NCBI GenBank assembly: GCA_030148085.1
Contig: JASBUF010000059.1
Span: 18,962 to 82,961 of the forward strand
DNA: 64,000 bases
From: Methylophaga sp.
GTDB taxonomy: Bacteria; Pseudomonadota; Gammaproteobacteria; Nitrosococcales; Methylophagaceae
Reading direction: 5' to 3'
Of this stretch, positions 6,624 to 15,061 are shown in pieces; positions within the stretch are counted from its first letter, which is position 1, and each line of letters starts with the position of its first letter. The notes under the pieces are model-generated. The model was not told where the DNA came from. It saw only the letters and a list, made by a program, of their open reading frames with translations, and made no database searches. The position numbers and the translations under genes were made by a program.

Positions 6624-9058
6624 ATGGAAGTGAGCCTAATGTCCTTTAAACGAATCAGTATTAATAACTTCGGCAGTTTCTCAAATTTTATTTGGAATCA
6701 ATCAGTTCTAAACAAAAAAAATGAGACTGAAGAATTTGCCCGAATGAACGTGCTCTATGGGCGAAATTACTCTGGAAAGACTACTCTCTCTAGAATATTT
6801 AGATCACTAGAAACTGGAGTGATCTCTGAGAAATTTGAACATCATGATTTCTTTCTATCTGCGGACTCAGGTCAGATAACTCACCAAGGAATCCCATCCC
6901 AGAACTATGAAGTCAGAGTTTACAACACTGATTTTGTTGATGAAAACCTCAGCTTCTTGAAACATGAACAAGGCAATATTTCTGCATTTGCTGTCATTGG
7001 TAAAGAAAATAAAAAGCTAGAGCAACAAATCCAGAATAAGCTATTGGAAATTGGCAGTAATGATGAGTCTGACTCACTGACGGGAAAAATTTTTAGCGAG
7101 AGAAAAGCTAAAACTGAGGCCATACTAAATTACCAAAGAGCTGATCGGAGATTAAATGATTTGCTCACAAGGAAAGCAACGAATCCTGATATAGGTATCA
7201 AGCACAACGCCACATATAAAGACCCTAATTACAACACTCCTAAGCTAGTTAGAGATATTGAATCAATATCAGCCATGTCACATCCGATATTGACGCAAGA
7301 AGAGATCCAAGAAAAAAAATCATATCTTCAACAGACTTCACTGCCTGATATAAACAAACCTCCGCTTCCAACTCTGATGATGGAGTCGTTAATAGAGCAA
7401 AGCATTGATTTACTCAGCCGTAAGATAAGGCCAACTGAGGCAATTCAAGAATTGCTCGACGATGCTCTGTTACAAAGTTGGGTTAAGTCAGGTATCGCGT
7501 TACACCAACCGGATAGAAAGTCATGTGGATTTTGTGGCAATCCTATACCAAACAACTTATGGGATAAATTGAGTAATCATTTCAGTGAAGAGTCTGAAAA
7601 GCTCGAACAGGAAATTAATACACTAATAGGACAGATAAAAACTGAGGCGCAGAAAGTTGAGAACATTGAGATTCCTCAACAACAAAAATTTTACCCATCA
7701 TTTTACAAAGATGCTGAGCACTTAAAAATCAACTTGCTGAACAAAAGACGTTTTACATATCACAATTAGAAAAAATCAAAAACGACCTAGAGAACAGACT
7801 CAAAGCTATTTTCAACACGCTAGAAATCTCGAAAATAGAAGACAATTCAGAGGCTTTAAAAGCAATTATTGAACAGTCCTATCCACTCATTGATGAAAAC
7901 AATGAAGACACTAAGAGTCTCTCGCAGAAACAGTCTGAAATAAGGACAGAGCTGAGACTCAATGAAGTCAGAGAATACTTGTTAAATATCGACTATTTCG
8001 AAGAGCTTAAAAAAGTAGAAATTCTGGAATCTAAAACAAAAAAATTTGATACAAAAATTGATGAATTATCAAAGAGTATTGAAAATTTAAATGCTGATAT
8101 TGAAATACTCAGAACTAAGATAAGCGATGAGAGACAAGGTGCTGAACTGGTGAATAAGTACCTAGCTCATTATTTTGGTCATGATAGTCTCAAGCTAGAG
8201 GCATTCAAATCAGATGAAGATCAAAAGTTTAAATTCAAGATAACTAGAAATGGCCAACCTGCCTATAACATGAGTGAGGGGGAGTGCAGTCTGGTCTCAT
8301 TTTGCTACTTTATAGCTAAACTCCAAGACACAGATACAAAAGGCAAAACGCCGGTAATCTACATAGACGACCCAATTTCCAGTTTAGATAGTAACCACAT
8401 ATTCTTCATATTCAGTCTGATTGAGAGCGAGATCGCTGCTCCATTGCTAAATAGTGATGGGGAACCTTTACTGGACAATGCGGGCAAGAAAACCTATTCC
8501 TACGAACAGTTGTTTATTTCTACACACAATCTCGAATTTCTTAAGTTACTTCAAAAGCTATCTAGGCCAAAAAATAGTTATAGAAGTTTTTTGGTGGTTA
8601 AGGATAGTGATGGTAGTCAGATTCGATTGATGCCGTCTTACCTTAGTAACTACATCACCGAATTTAATTACTTGTTTGAGCAAATCTACATCTGTGTTGA
8701 TAACAACAATATCAACGATAATTTTCATGCTTTTTACAGCTTTGGTAATAACCTCAGAAAATTTCTTGAGGCTTTCCTTTTTTATAAATACCCATTTTCT
8801 GAATCTTCTCAACAAGACTACAACACCAGAGTAAGGATGTTTTTTAACACCGATGAAACTGAGTCACCGCTTGTTCAGAGAATTACTAATGAGTTTTCTC
8901 ATCTAGGTTCTTACGTTGATAGAGGCGAAAGACCGGTTGATAGCGCAGAAATTTCGACTCTTGCTCGATTTGTTATGGAAAAAATCAAAGCTAGTGACCC
9001 AGAACAATTCAAATGTCTACTGAAAAGTATTGATAAGAATGACCCTATTCCAGCATAG
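6624..9058 (+). pseudogene. RloC/PrrC-like anticodon-nuclease-type AAA ATPase, interrupted by one frameshift
   Basis: Two frames (6624-7769 and 7718-9058) read as one protein of about 811 residues if a single A is restored in the A-run at 7724-7728. In the joined protein: Walker A GRNYSGKT (about 46-53); long charged helices with a zinc-hook-like CGFC (301-304); ABC signature MSEGE (about 550); Walker B VIYIDDPISSLD (about 578-589); and H-loop STHN (about 633). In the C-terminal part R-x3-E (RKFLE, about 712-716) is followed 44 residues later by His (EFSHLG, about 760). This is the arrangement known for the tRNA-cutting site of PrrC and RloC. These suicide enzymes cleave tRNA anticodon loops in phage-infected or DNA-damaged cells. 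The start could also be the ATG at 6639. The shift may be a mutation, a sequencing error in the homopolymer, or -1 recoding at A-AAA. Codon use and AT content differ from the neighbours, consistent with transfer. Confidence 0.8.
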
Positions 9059-9139
9059 AAATCATAAAGACCTTTGGCGTGCTATCTCATTGGATTAGGT
9101 ATGGCAGAAGACTCAATAAAAGCCCTTATGCGCATCACA

Positions 9140-9164
9140 GTGGTACACGTACTGGTACACGCTA
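9140..9164. repeat. Right arm-type tandem repeat
   Basis: TGGTACACGTAC (9141-9152) is followed directly by TGGTACACGCTA (9153-9164), matching the pair at 6353-6376 in the same orientation. It lies about 60 bp inside the right core repeat. Confidence 0.65.
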
Positions 9165-9184
9165 CAGGATTTTTAGTGGGGTAG

Positions 9185-9220
9185 AAATAAAAAAGCCCCA
9201 AGTATTAGATACTTAGGGCT
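9185..9220 (-). terminator. Terminator of tRNA-Ser supplied by the island
   Basis: On the minus strand a 12-bp stem with one mismatch (AGCCCTAAGTAT / ATACTTGGGGCT) and a 3-nt loop is followed by TTTTTT. It starts 7 nt after the CCA end of tRNA-Ser. It lies within the inserted DNA, so it replaces the terminator now 3 kb away at 6162-6191. Confidence 0.85.
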
Positions 9221-9225
9221 TAGAT

Positions 9226-9240
9226 ATGGCGGAGGGACAG
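9226..9240. repeat. Right core attachment repeat (3' end of tRNA-Ser)
   Basis: This is the second copy of the 15-mer found at 6197-6211. It overlaps the acceptor and T-arm end of the intact tRNA-Ser gene, marking the integration boundary. Confidence 0.85.
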
Positions 9241-9316
9241 GGATTTGAACCCTGGAAGGTCGTTAAACCTTGCCGGTTTTCAAGACCGGTGCTTTCAGCC
9301 GCTCAGCCATCCCTCC
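9227..9316 (-). tRNA. tRNA-Ser (anticodon UGA)
   Basis: The minus strand folds as a class II tRNA of 90 nt. It begins GGAGGGATGGCTGAGCGG and has an anticodon arm CCGGTCTTGAAAACCGG with TGA in the loop. A long variable arm follows, then the T arm GGGTTCAAATCCC and an encoded CCA. It reads UCA and, by wobble, other UCN serine codons. Its 3' end is the integration site of the island. Confidence 0.97.
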
Positions 9317-9327
9317 GAAGATGCGAA

Positions 9328-9356
9328 ATAATACAGACTCTACCCCCCGAACACAA
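9328..9356 (-). promoter_or_regulatory. Promoter of tRNA-Ser
   Basis: On the minus strand TTGTGT (9351-9356), a 17-bp spacer and TATTAT (9328-9333) lie 11 bp before the mature tRNA 5' end. This is a sigma-70 promoter with a very short leader, as expected for a single-tRNA unit. Confidence 0.6.
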
Positions 9357-9474
9357 CCTCCAAAACAAAATTATTTCTCTGGTCTTCTGAGCTATTGCCA
9401 TTTAGAACTTATAGGGTAGGATGTTGTCATTCGATTGAGACCTTTCATCAACATCACGATACGGAGACATTCTG

Positions 9475-10146
9475 ATGAATTACGATGCACAAACGACCGT
9501 TGCCCGTTCGCAACAGTCAGTCTTGCAAACAAACAAGCTGCTGCGTAACACCTACAGCTTGCTGGCACTGACATTGGTGTTCAGTGCTATGACTGCTGGC
9601 CTGTCGATGGCATTTAACTGGGGGCACCCGGGTCTGCTGATCACACTGGTTGGTTACTTCGGTTTGCTGTTCCTGACCCACAAACTGCAAAACAGTGTTT
9701 GGGGTATTGCTTCTGTATTCGCTCTGACAGGCTTTATGGGGCTGACTCTGGGCCCAATCGTCAGTATGTACCTTGGCCTGCCTAATGGCGGCGAAATTGT
9801 AATGCAGGCGCTGGGCGGTACCGGCATTATCTTCTTTGCTTTGTCGGCTTACGCAGTAAAAAGTCAGAAAGATTTCAGCTTTATGGGCGGCTTCCTGTTC
9901 GTGGGTATTTTGGTTGCATTTATTGCTGGCCTTGCCGCAGTTTTCTTTGAAATGCCTGGCCTTTCATTGGCGGTATCAGCTATGTTTGTCTTGCTGATGG
10001 CAGGTTTGATTCTGTTTGAAACCAGCCAAATCGTAAACGGTGGTGAAACTAACTACATCATGGCCACTGTGACGCTGTACGTCAGTATCTACAACCTGTT
10101 TACCAGCCTGCTGCACTTGCTGGGTGCTTTTGCTGGCGACGACTGA
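9475..10146 (+). CDS. yccA: Bax inhibitor-1/YccA family membrane protein
   Basis: A 223-residue protein with a polar N-terminus of about 25 residues (AQTTVARSQQSVLQTNKLLRNTY) followed by seven hydrophobic helices. The C-terminal helix and the motif FETSQIVNGGETNYIMATVTLYVSIYNLF are the Bax1-I signature. E. coli YccA modulates the FtsH protease, and other members are pH-sensitive Ca2+ leak channels. A Shine-Dalgarno (GGAG) sits before the ATG, and a strong terminator follows, so it is a single-gene unit. The paralogue YbhL cannot be excluded. Confidence 0.9.
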   Translation: MNYDAQTTVARSQQSVLQTNKLLRNTYSLLALTLVFSAMTAGLSMAFNWGHPGLLITLVGYFGLLFLTHKLQNSVWGIASVFALTGFMGLTLGPIVSMYLGLPNGGEIVMQALGGTGIIFFALSAYAVKSQKDFSFMGGFLFVGILVAFIAGLAAVFFEMPGLSLAVSAMFVLLMAGLILFETSQIVNGGETNYIMATVTLYVSIYNLFTSLLHLLGAFAGDD

Positions 10147-10169
10147 TTAAGTCTGAATACAGAAAAATA

Positions 10170-10199
10170 AATAAACCCCGCTTTGCGGGGTTTATTTTT
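10170..10199 (+). terminator. Terminator after yccA
   Basis: A perfect 12-bp stem (AATAAACCCCGC / GCGGGGTTTATT) with a 3-nt loop is followed by a T-rich tail. Confidence 0.9.
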
Positions 10200-10324
10200 A
10201 TCTGGCGACTGAGTTTAAGTATTTAACACACGACTTTTACGTAATAGCGCTGGCAAAGCTATAATAGCGAAGTAATGCCTCTATATAGGTTTGGGACAAG
10301 CGTTGAAACAGTAACAGGCACTTC

Positions 10325-11332
10325 ATGAGTGATTTACCGACACAATTAGTTGACCGCTATGGCAGAAAAGTCACATACGTACGTATGTCGATTACGGATC
10401 GTTGCGACTTCCGTTGTGTCTATTGCATGGATGAAGAAATGACATTCATGCCACGTGAGAAGCTGCTGACGCTGGAAGAAATCGTATTTCTGCTGCGCGC
10501 ATTCTGTGAACTTGGCGTTGAGAAAGTCCGGATAACCGGAGGTGAGCCGTTGGTCCGACGCAATGTTGACTGGCTGTTCAAGCAACTTGGTGAACTCAAA
10601 GCGACAACAGCGTTAAAAGAACTGACTTTGACAACCAACGGTTCTCAATTGCCGCGCTATGCCGAGGCGTTGGCAGAAGCGGGCGTTGACCGCATTAATA
10701 TTAGTCTCGATTCGCTGGATGCTGACAAATTCAAAGCGTTGACCCGCACGGGTGAGCTGCAACAAGTCCTTGACGGCATTGAAGCGGCCAAACAAGCAGG
10801 ATTTAAACGTATCAAATTGAATGCGGTGATTATGAAAGGCCGCAACGAAAATGAAATCGTTGATCTGGCCGAGTTTGCGATTAACAACGGCATGGATATT
10901 TCTTATATCGAAGAAATGCCCTTAGGCCACGTTGATCATGATCGTGGCGAGAGCTATTGCTCCAGTGATGAAGTGCTGGAGGCATTGCAAGGTCATTTCA
11001 GCCTGCAGCCGAGTATTGCTACCACTGGTGGTCCTTCACGTTATTATCAGGTGGCTGATAGTCAAAACCGAATCGGCTTTATTTCCCCACACAGCCATAA
11101 TTTCTGCAGCAGTTGTAATCGTGTCCGTGTGACCACGGAAGGCCGTTTGTTACTTTGCTTGGGGCAAGAGCACTCCATGGATCTGCGTGACGTTATTCGT
11201 CGCTATCCGGGCGATATGGATAAGCTGAAACAGGCTATCGTTAAGTCGATGGATATTAAACCTGAAGGCCATGACTTCAATATCGAGGCAAAACCGGTAA
11301 TTTTCCGCCATATGAGCGTCACCGGTGGCTAA
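10325..11332 (+). CDS. moaA: GTP 3',8-cyclase MoaA
   Basis: A 335-residue radical-SAM enzyme. The N-terminal cluster motif CDFRCVYC (Cys27, 31, 34) holds one [4Fe-4S] and binds SAM. The C-terminal FCSSCNRVR...LLLCLG cysteines hold the second cluster, which binds GTP. The protein ends in Gly-Gly, as active MoaA proteins do. It makes the first intermediate of molybdenum cofactor. It overlaps fdhD by 8 nt, so cofactor synthesis and formate dehydrogenase maturation are coupled. I looked for a Moco riboswitch in the 178-bp leader and could not make a convincing match. Confidence 0.97.
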   Translation: MSDLPTQLVDRYGRKVTYVRMSITDRCDFRCVYCMDEEMTFMPREKLLTLEEIVFLLRAFCELGVEKVRITGGEPLVRRNVDWLFKQLGELKATTALKELTLTTNGSQLPRYAEALAEAGVDRINISLDSLDADKFKALTRTGELQQVLDGIEAAKQAGFKRIKLNAVIMKGRNENEIVDLAEFAINNGMDISYIEEMPLGHVDHDRGESYCSSDEVLEALQGHFSLQPSIATTGGPSRYYQVADSQNRIGFISPHSHNFCSSCNRVRVTTEGRLLLCLGQEHSMDLRDVIRRYPGDMDKLKQAIVKSMDIKPEGHDFNIEAKPVIFRHMSVTGG

Positions 11333-12146
11333 CTACCGCCCCCAAATGACCGATGCCGGCATACACCGGCTACATACCACCACGGTGCTGGATGAAAACG
11401 GTGACAGCCGTGAGGTCTCACTCACCGGCGAACGGCCACTCACTATCTATCTCAATTCCATCGAAATTGTCACGCTAATGACATTGGGCGCACAGCCGGA
11501 ACTGTTAACGCTGGGCTATCTGCGTAATCAGGGATTGGTTGATAAGATGGAGGATATCGAATCTATTCAGGTCGACTGGGATGTGGAAGCGGCCGCAGTC
11601 ACAACTCGTTGTAAGGACAAGAACATCGAAAAGCTCACAGCGCGCCGTACGGTGACCAGTGGCTGTGGTCAGGGCACGATGTTTGGTCATGTGATGGATT
11701 CGTTGTCACAATTGAAGCTGCGGTGTCCCAACTTTACGGCAGAGTCTCTGTATGCTGTTTTAAATGCGCTGACCGAGTATAACGAAATGTACAAGCAGGC
11801 CGGCGCTGTGCATGGCTGCGCATTGTGTGATGGCACCAATATCCTGCGTTTCGTGGAGGATGTCGGGCGTCATAATGCGGTTGATGCGATTTCCGGCTGG
11901 ATGTGGCTGAATGATGTTAAGGGCCACGATAAGGTGTTTTACACCACCGGCAGGCTGACCTCGGAAATGGTGATCAAAGTCGCGCAAATGCAAGTGCCAC
12001 TGCTGTTATCCCGTTCCGGGGTGACAGAGATGGGACTGAAGCTCGCACAGCAGATTGGCATTGGTATGGTGGCACGTGCAAAAGGACGCCACTTTCTGGT
12101 CTACAACGGGCTTGAGGCGTTTCTGGCAGAAACCGCGATCAGATAG
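11325..12146 (+). CDS. fdhD: Formate dehydrogenase accessory sulfurtransferase FdhD, variant cysteines
   Basis: A 273-residue protein with a GTG start inside moaA. FdhD passes sulfur from IscS to the Mo/W-bis-PGD cofactor of formate dehydrogenase. Recognisable parts are the opening RPLTIYLNSIEIVTLMTLG, VEDVGRHNAVDAISG and FYTTGRLTSEMVIKVAQMQVPLLLSRSG. The usual CGxCG loop reads SGCGQGT, so only one of the two loop cysteines (Cys114) remains. In the segment that is usually GGVHAAAL, this protein has GAVHGCALCDG with a CxxC pair (Cys165, Cys168). No formate dehydrogenase subunit is in the window. The family is certain; the mechanistic meaning of the cysteine change is not. Confidence 0.93.
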   Translation: MANYRPQMTDAGIHRLHTTTVLDENGDSREVSLTGERPLTIYLNSIEIVTLMTLGAQPELLTLGYLRNQGLVDKMEDIESIQVDWDVEAAAVTTRCKDKNIEKLTARRTVTSGCGQGTMFGHVMDSLSQLKLRCPNFTAESLYAVLNALTEYNEMYKQAGAVHGCALCDGTNILRFVEDVGRHNAVDAISGWMWLNDVKGHDKVFYTTGRLTSEMVIKVAQMQVPLLLSRSGVTEMGLKLAQQIGIGMVARAKGRHFLVYNGLEAFLAETAIR

Positions 12147-12570
12147 TCTCGTTACCGTCCAGTGTCTCTAGCAGCTTGGCTTCGTCCCAAAAGCTGTCGA
12201 GTTCTTTTAGAGAAAAATCCGAGAAATTTTTTTCTGCTGCCACTACCCGCGTTTCAACGTAGTTAAAGCGACGATAGAACTTCTGGTTCGTGCCCGAGAG
12301 GGCCTCAGTGGGTATGACATTAAGATGACGCGCCAGATTGCAGCAGGCAAAGAGCAGATCGCCTAACTCATCTTGCAGGCGTTCCTGATCGTTACCGTGG
12401 GTTATCTCATGCTTCAACTCATCAAGCTCTTCATGAATTTTGGCAATAACACCTTTGATATCCGGCCAGTCGAAACCAACTGAAGATGCGGCTTTCTGCA
12501 TAGCAAAAGCGTAGGAGAGGGGATCCTGTTTAGGATTCAGCTGATTTAACAGAAAATCGTATTTGCTCAT
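12139..12570 (-). CDS. Single-domain MazG-type nucleotide pyrophosphohydrolase
   Basis: A 143-residue all-alpha protein. The metal-binding pattern EELDE (in KIHEELDELKHEI) followed by DELGDLLFACCNL is the EExxE...ExxD signature of MazG. E. coli MazG (263 aa) has two such domains; this one has one and matches the C-terminal half best, including LRRFNYVETRV-like text (FYRRFNYVETRV). It probably hydrolyses non-canonical or excess NTPs to NMP and pyrophosphate. It is the last gene of an acs-hslR-mazG run, sharing one nucleotide with hslR and converging on fdhD with an 8-bp overlap. Confidence 0.88.
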   Translation of the reverse strand: MSKYDFLLNQLNPKQDPLSYAFAMQKAASSVGFDWPDIKGVIAKIHEELDELKHEITHGNDQERLQDELGDLLFACCNLARHLNVIPTEALSGTNQKFYRRFNYVETRVVAAEKNFSDFSLKELDSFWDEAKLLETLDGNETI

Positions 12571-12968
12571 TATTGACGGGTGAATTTGATGATATTGCGG
12601 CGATCGCGTTTGCTTGGGCGACCCTGATGCAGTCGGGAACCGAGCGGCTCATTTTTGATCTGTTCACGCAGAATTTCGCGCTTTTTGATGCTGTCTTCGG
12701 TTTCCTGATACAGCGCCTGTGCTTCTTCGGCAGGACGACGTTGCAGATTCAACCCTTGGACAACAATTTCATGCTCATAGGGGGGCTTGGAGATAGTTAG
12801 CGTGTCGTTAACGCGAACGGTACGGCTCGGTTTGACCCGCTGGCCGTTAAGGTGAACCTTACCGCCGCTAATGGCCTCAACGGCGAGGCTGCGGGTTTTA
12901 TAAAACCGCGCAGCCCATAACCATTTATCTAAACGTTGTGATTCAGAACTATCGTCCTGTTGTGTCAT
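12570..12968 (-). CDS. hslR: Heat shock protein 15, ribosome-recycling S4-domain protein
   Basis: A 132-residue basic protein with an S4 RNA-binding domain at about residues 10-75 ([22 protein letters not shown]...[15 protein letters not shown]) and a basic tail ending [14 protein letters not shown]. The length equals E. coli Hsp15, which binds stalled 50S subunits carrying a nascent chain and frees them for recycling. The start overlaps the acs stop by 4 nt (ATGA), so translation is coupled to acs. Confidence 0.93.
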   Translation of the reverse strand: MTQQDDSSESQRLDKWLWAARFYKTRSLAVEAISGGKVHLNGQRVKPSRTVRVNDTLTISKPPYEHEIVVQGLNLQRRPAEEAQALYQETEDSIKKREILREQIKNEPLGSRLHQGRPSKRDRRNIIKFTRQ

Positions 12969-14929
12969 GCCTTACCTTGGAGTTGCAGTAATATCGATTC
13001 GTTTTCGAGTGTCGATGTATCCTGCGTGATTTCTTCCCCTTTGGCAATGGCGCGGAGCAGACGGCGCATGATCTTACCGGAGCGTGTTTTCGGTAAGTTA
13101 TCTGAATAACGGATGTCATCCGGCTTCGCAATCGGGCCAATTTCATTACCCACCCAGTTACGCAGTTCTGCAGTGAGTTCTTCGTCAATACCGCCTTCAG
13201 GGCGATCACCTTTAAGAACCACATAGGCAAAGACGGCTTCACCTTTGACATCATGCGGACGGCCAACTACAGCAGCTTCTGCTACACGCGGGTGAGAAAC
13301 CAAAGCCGATTCGATTTCCATGGTGCCGAGGCGGTGACCTGACACGTTCAGTACATCGTCAATACGACCCATAATCCAGAAGAAGCCATCATTATCACGA
13401 CGGGCACTGTCACCAGCCAGATAATACTTACCACCGAAATACGGCCAATACGTATCTTTATAACGCTGATCATCACCCCAGATGGTCTGAATCATTGATG
13501 GCCACGGTTTACGAATGACGAGGTAGCCACCTTGGTTCGGTTTGGTGATTTCTTCACCTTCGTCATTCACGATAGCCGCATCAATGCCTGGAAGAGGACG
13601 GGTACATGAACCGGGTTTGGCATGTGTCACACCCGGCACAGGGGCGATCATATGGGCGCCTGTTTCTGTCTGCCACCAGGTATCTACAATCGGGCAATGA
13701 CCTTTACCAATCACCTCGTGATACCACATCCAGGCTTCAGGGTTAATCGGTTCACCAACAGTACCAAGCAGTCGTAAGGTAGAGAGGTCATAACTATTAG
13801 GAATATCATCACCGACTTTCATCAGCGCACGAATTGCCGTCGGAGCGGTGTAGAAAATAGTCACGCCATGACGTGAACAGACGTCCCAGAAACGACCAGC
13901 ATCCGGCACTGTAGGAACACCTTCGTAGATGACTTGTGTCGCACCCGTAGCCAGAGGACCGTAGGCGACATATGTATGACCGGTGATCCAGCCCACATCA
14001 GCCGTACACCAGAACACATCTGCATCCTGAATATCAAATACCCAGCGCATGGTCATAATGGCATCCAGTAAATAGCCACCCGTGCTGTGCTGAATACCTT
14101 TAGGTTTACCCGTTGAACCTGAGGTGTACAGTAGGAACAGTGGATCAGCCGCATTCATCCATTCTGGTTCACACACTTCAGACTGGCCAGCAGTGGCATC
14201 ATGCCACCAGATATCACGGCCATCCTGCATGTTTACGCCCTGCCCACAACGTTGATAGACAATGACGGTTTCAACACTGTCACAGCCGTTACCCAGCGCT
14301 TGATCGGTCGTGTCTTTCAGCGGGACGACTTTACCACCACGGTGACCGCCATCTGCCGTCACCACGACTTTAGCGCCGGTATCTTCAATACGGTCTTTCA
14401 AAGACGAGGCAGAGAAACCGCCGAATACCACCGAGTGAATCGCACCGATACGGGCACAGGCCTGCATGGCAACAACAGCCTCGGTAATCATCGGCATATA
14501 AATAATGACCCGATCACCTTTGTTAACACCCTGTGCTTTCAGCGCGTTAGCAAAGACGCATACTCTCTGGTGAAGTTCACGGTAGCTGATGTGTTCAACA
14601 TCACCTTTTTCACCTTCGAAGATGATGGCCGTTTTATCTGCATTTTTTTCCAGTTGGCGATCCAGACAATTATAGGACACGTTCAGTTTGCCATCCGGGA
14701 ACCAGCGGAAGTGAGGGGCATTGCTGCTGTCCAGAGTCTGGGTAAAAGGCGTTTGCCAGTCAATTTGCTGATGTGCCAGTTCTGCCCAGAAGCCTTCGTG
14801 GTCCTGCGCCGCTTTCGCATACAGCTCGTCTAATTGACGGGCGTTGACAGTAGCGGTGGAGACGAATGCCTGACTAGGTGGAAATTGACGGTTTTCATGC
14901 AAGGTTGATTCGATATTTTCTTGAGCCAT
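12965..14929 (-). CDS. acs: Acetyl-CoA synthetase (AMP-forming)
   Basis: A 654-residue adenylate-forming enzyme. The nucleotide loop [15 protein letters not shown], the acetate-pocket segment [11 protein letters not shown] and the C-terminal [15 protein letters not shown] are all present. The last carries the lysine that is acetylated to switch Acs off. It turns acetate, ATP and CoA into acetyl-CoA through acetyl-AMP. Length matches E. coli Acs. It heads the acs-hslR-mazG run and sits just downstream of the aldehyde dehydrogenase on the same strand, separated by a terminator, so acetaldehyde oxidation and acetate activation are neighbours here. Confidence 0.97.
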   Translation of the reverse strand: MAQENIESTLHENRQFPPSQAFVSTATVNARQLDELYAKAAQDHEGFWAELAHQQIDWQTPFTQTLDSSNAPHFRWFPDGKLNVSYNCLDRQLEKNADKTAIIFEGEKGDVEHISYRELHQRVCVFANALKAQGVNKGDRVIIYMPMITEAVVAMQACARIGAIHSVVFGGFSASSLKDRIEDTGAKVVVTADGGHRGGKVVPLKDTTDQALGNGCDSVETVIVYQRCGQGVNMQDGRDIWWHDATAGQSEVCEPEWMNAADPLFLLYTSGSTGKPKGIQHSTGGYLLDAIMTMRWVFDIQDADVFWCTADVGWITGHTYVAYGPLATGATQVIYEGVPTVPDAGRFWDVCSRHGVTIFYTAPTAIRALMKVGDDIPNSYDLSTLRLLGTVGEPINPEAWMWYHEVIGKGHCPIVDTWWQTETGAHMIAPVPGVTHAKPGSCTRPLPGIDAAIVNDEGEEITKPNQGGYLVIRKPWPSMIQTIWGDDQRYKDTYWPYFGGKYYLAGDSARRDNDGFFWIMGRIDDVLNVSGHRLGTMEIESALVSHPRVAEAAVVGRPHDVKGEAVFAYVVLKGDRPEGGIDEELTAELRNWVGNEIGPIAKPDDIRYSDNLPKTRSGKIMRRLLRAIAKGEEITQDTSTLENESILLQLQGKA

Positions 14930-15006
14930 ATAGCGACACCTTTATCGTTATTCTCTACGCTGAGATTGATACTTTACCTCTGTAGAGACGGAGTGTTAAG
15001 CAGACA

Positions 15007-15046
15007 CAAAAAACTCTCCCAAAAGCGTGGGCTTGAGGGAGAGTGT
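15007..15046 (-). terminator. Terminator after the aldehyde dehydrogenase gene
   Basis: On the minus strand ACTCTCCC (15037-15044) and GGGAGAGT (15013-15020) enclose a 16-nt loop and are followed by TTTTT. It separates the aldehyde dehydrogenase transcript from acs. Confidence 0.85.
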
Positions 15047-15061
15047 TTGCTTGGACGAGGT

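Larger units (their letters stand above)
6197..9240. mobile_element. Integrase-less genomic island at the 3' end of tRNA-Ser(UGA)
   Basis: A 3.0-kb, visibly AT-rich segment is bounded by two identical 15-bp copies of the tRNA-Ser 3' end (6197-6211 and 9226-9240). Just inside each boundary is a tandem pair of the 12-bp unit TGGTACACGTAA (left) or a close variant (right). This is the plan of a tyrosine-recombinase element: core repeats made by integration into a tRNA end, and arm-type binding sites. No integrase or excisionase is present. The only substantial gene is the frameshifted RloC-like ATPase. I infer a non-autonomous element mobilised in trans, or a decayed island that kept its ends. 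Confidence 0.8.

Noticed and set aside
10200..10324. A molybdenum-cofactor riboswitch before moaA
   Set aside because: Some short segments resemble the motif, but I could not build the conserved pairing, so I do not claim it.
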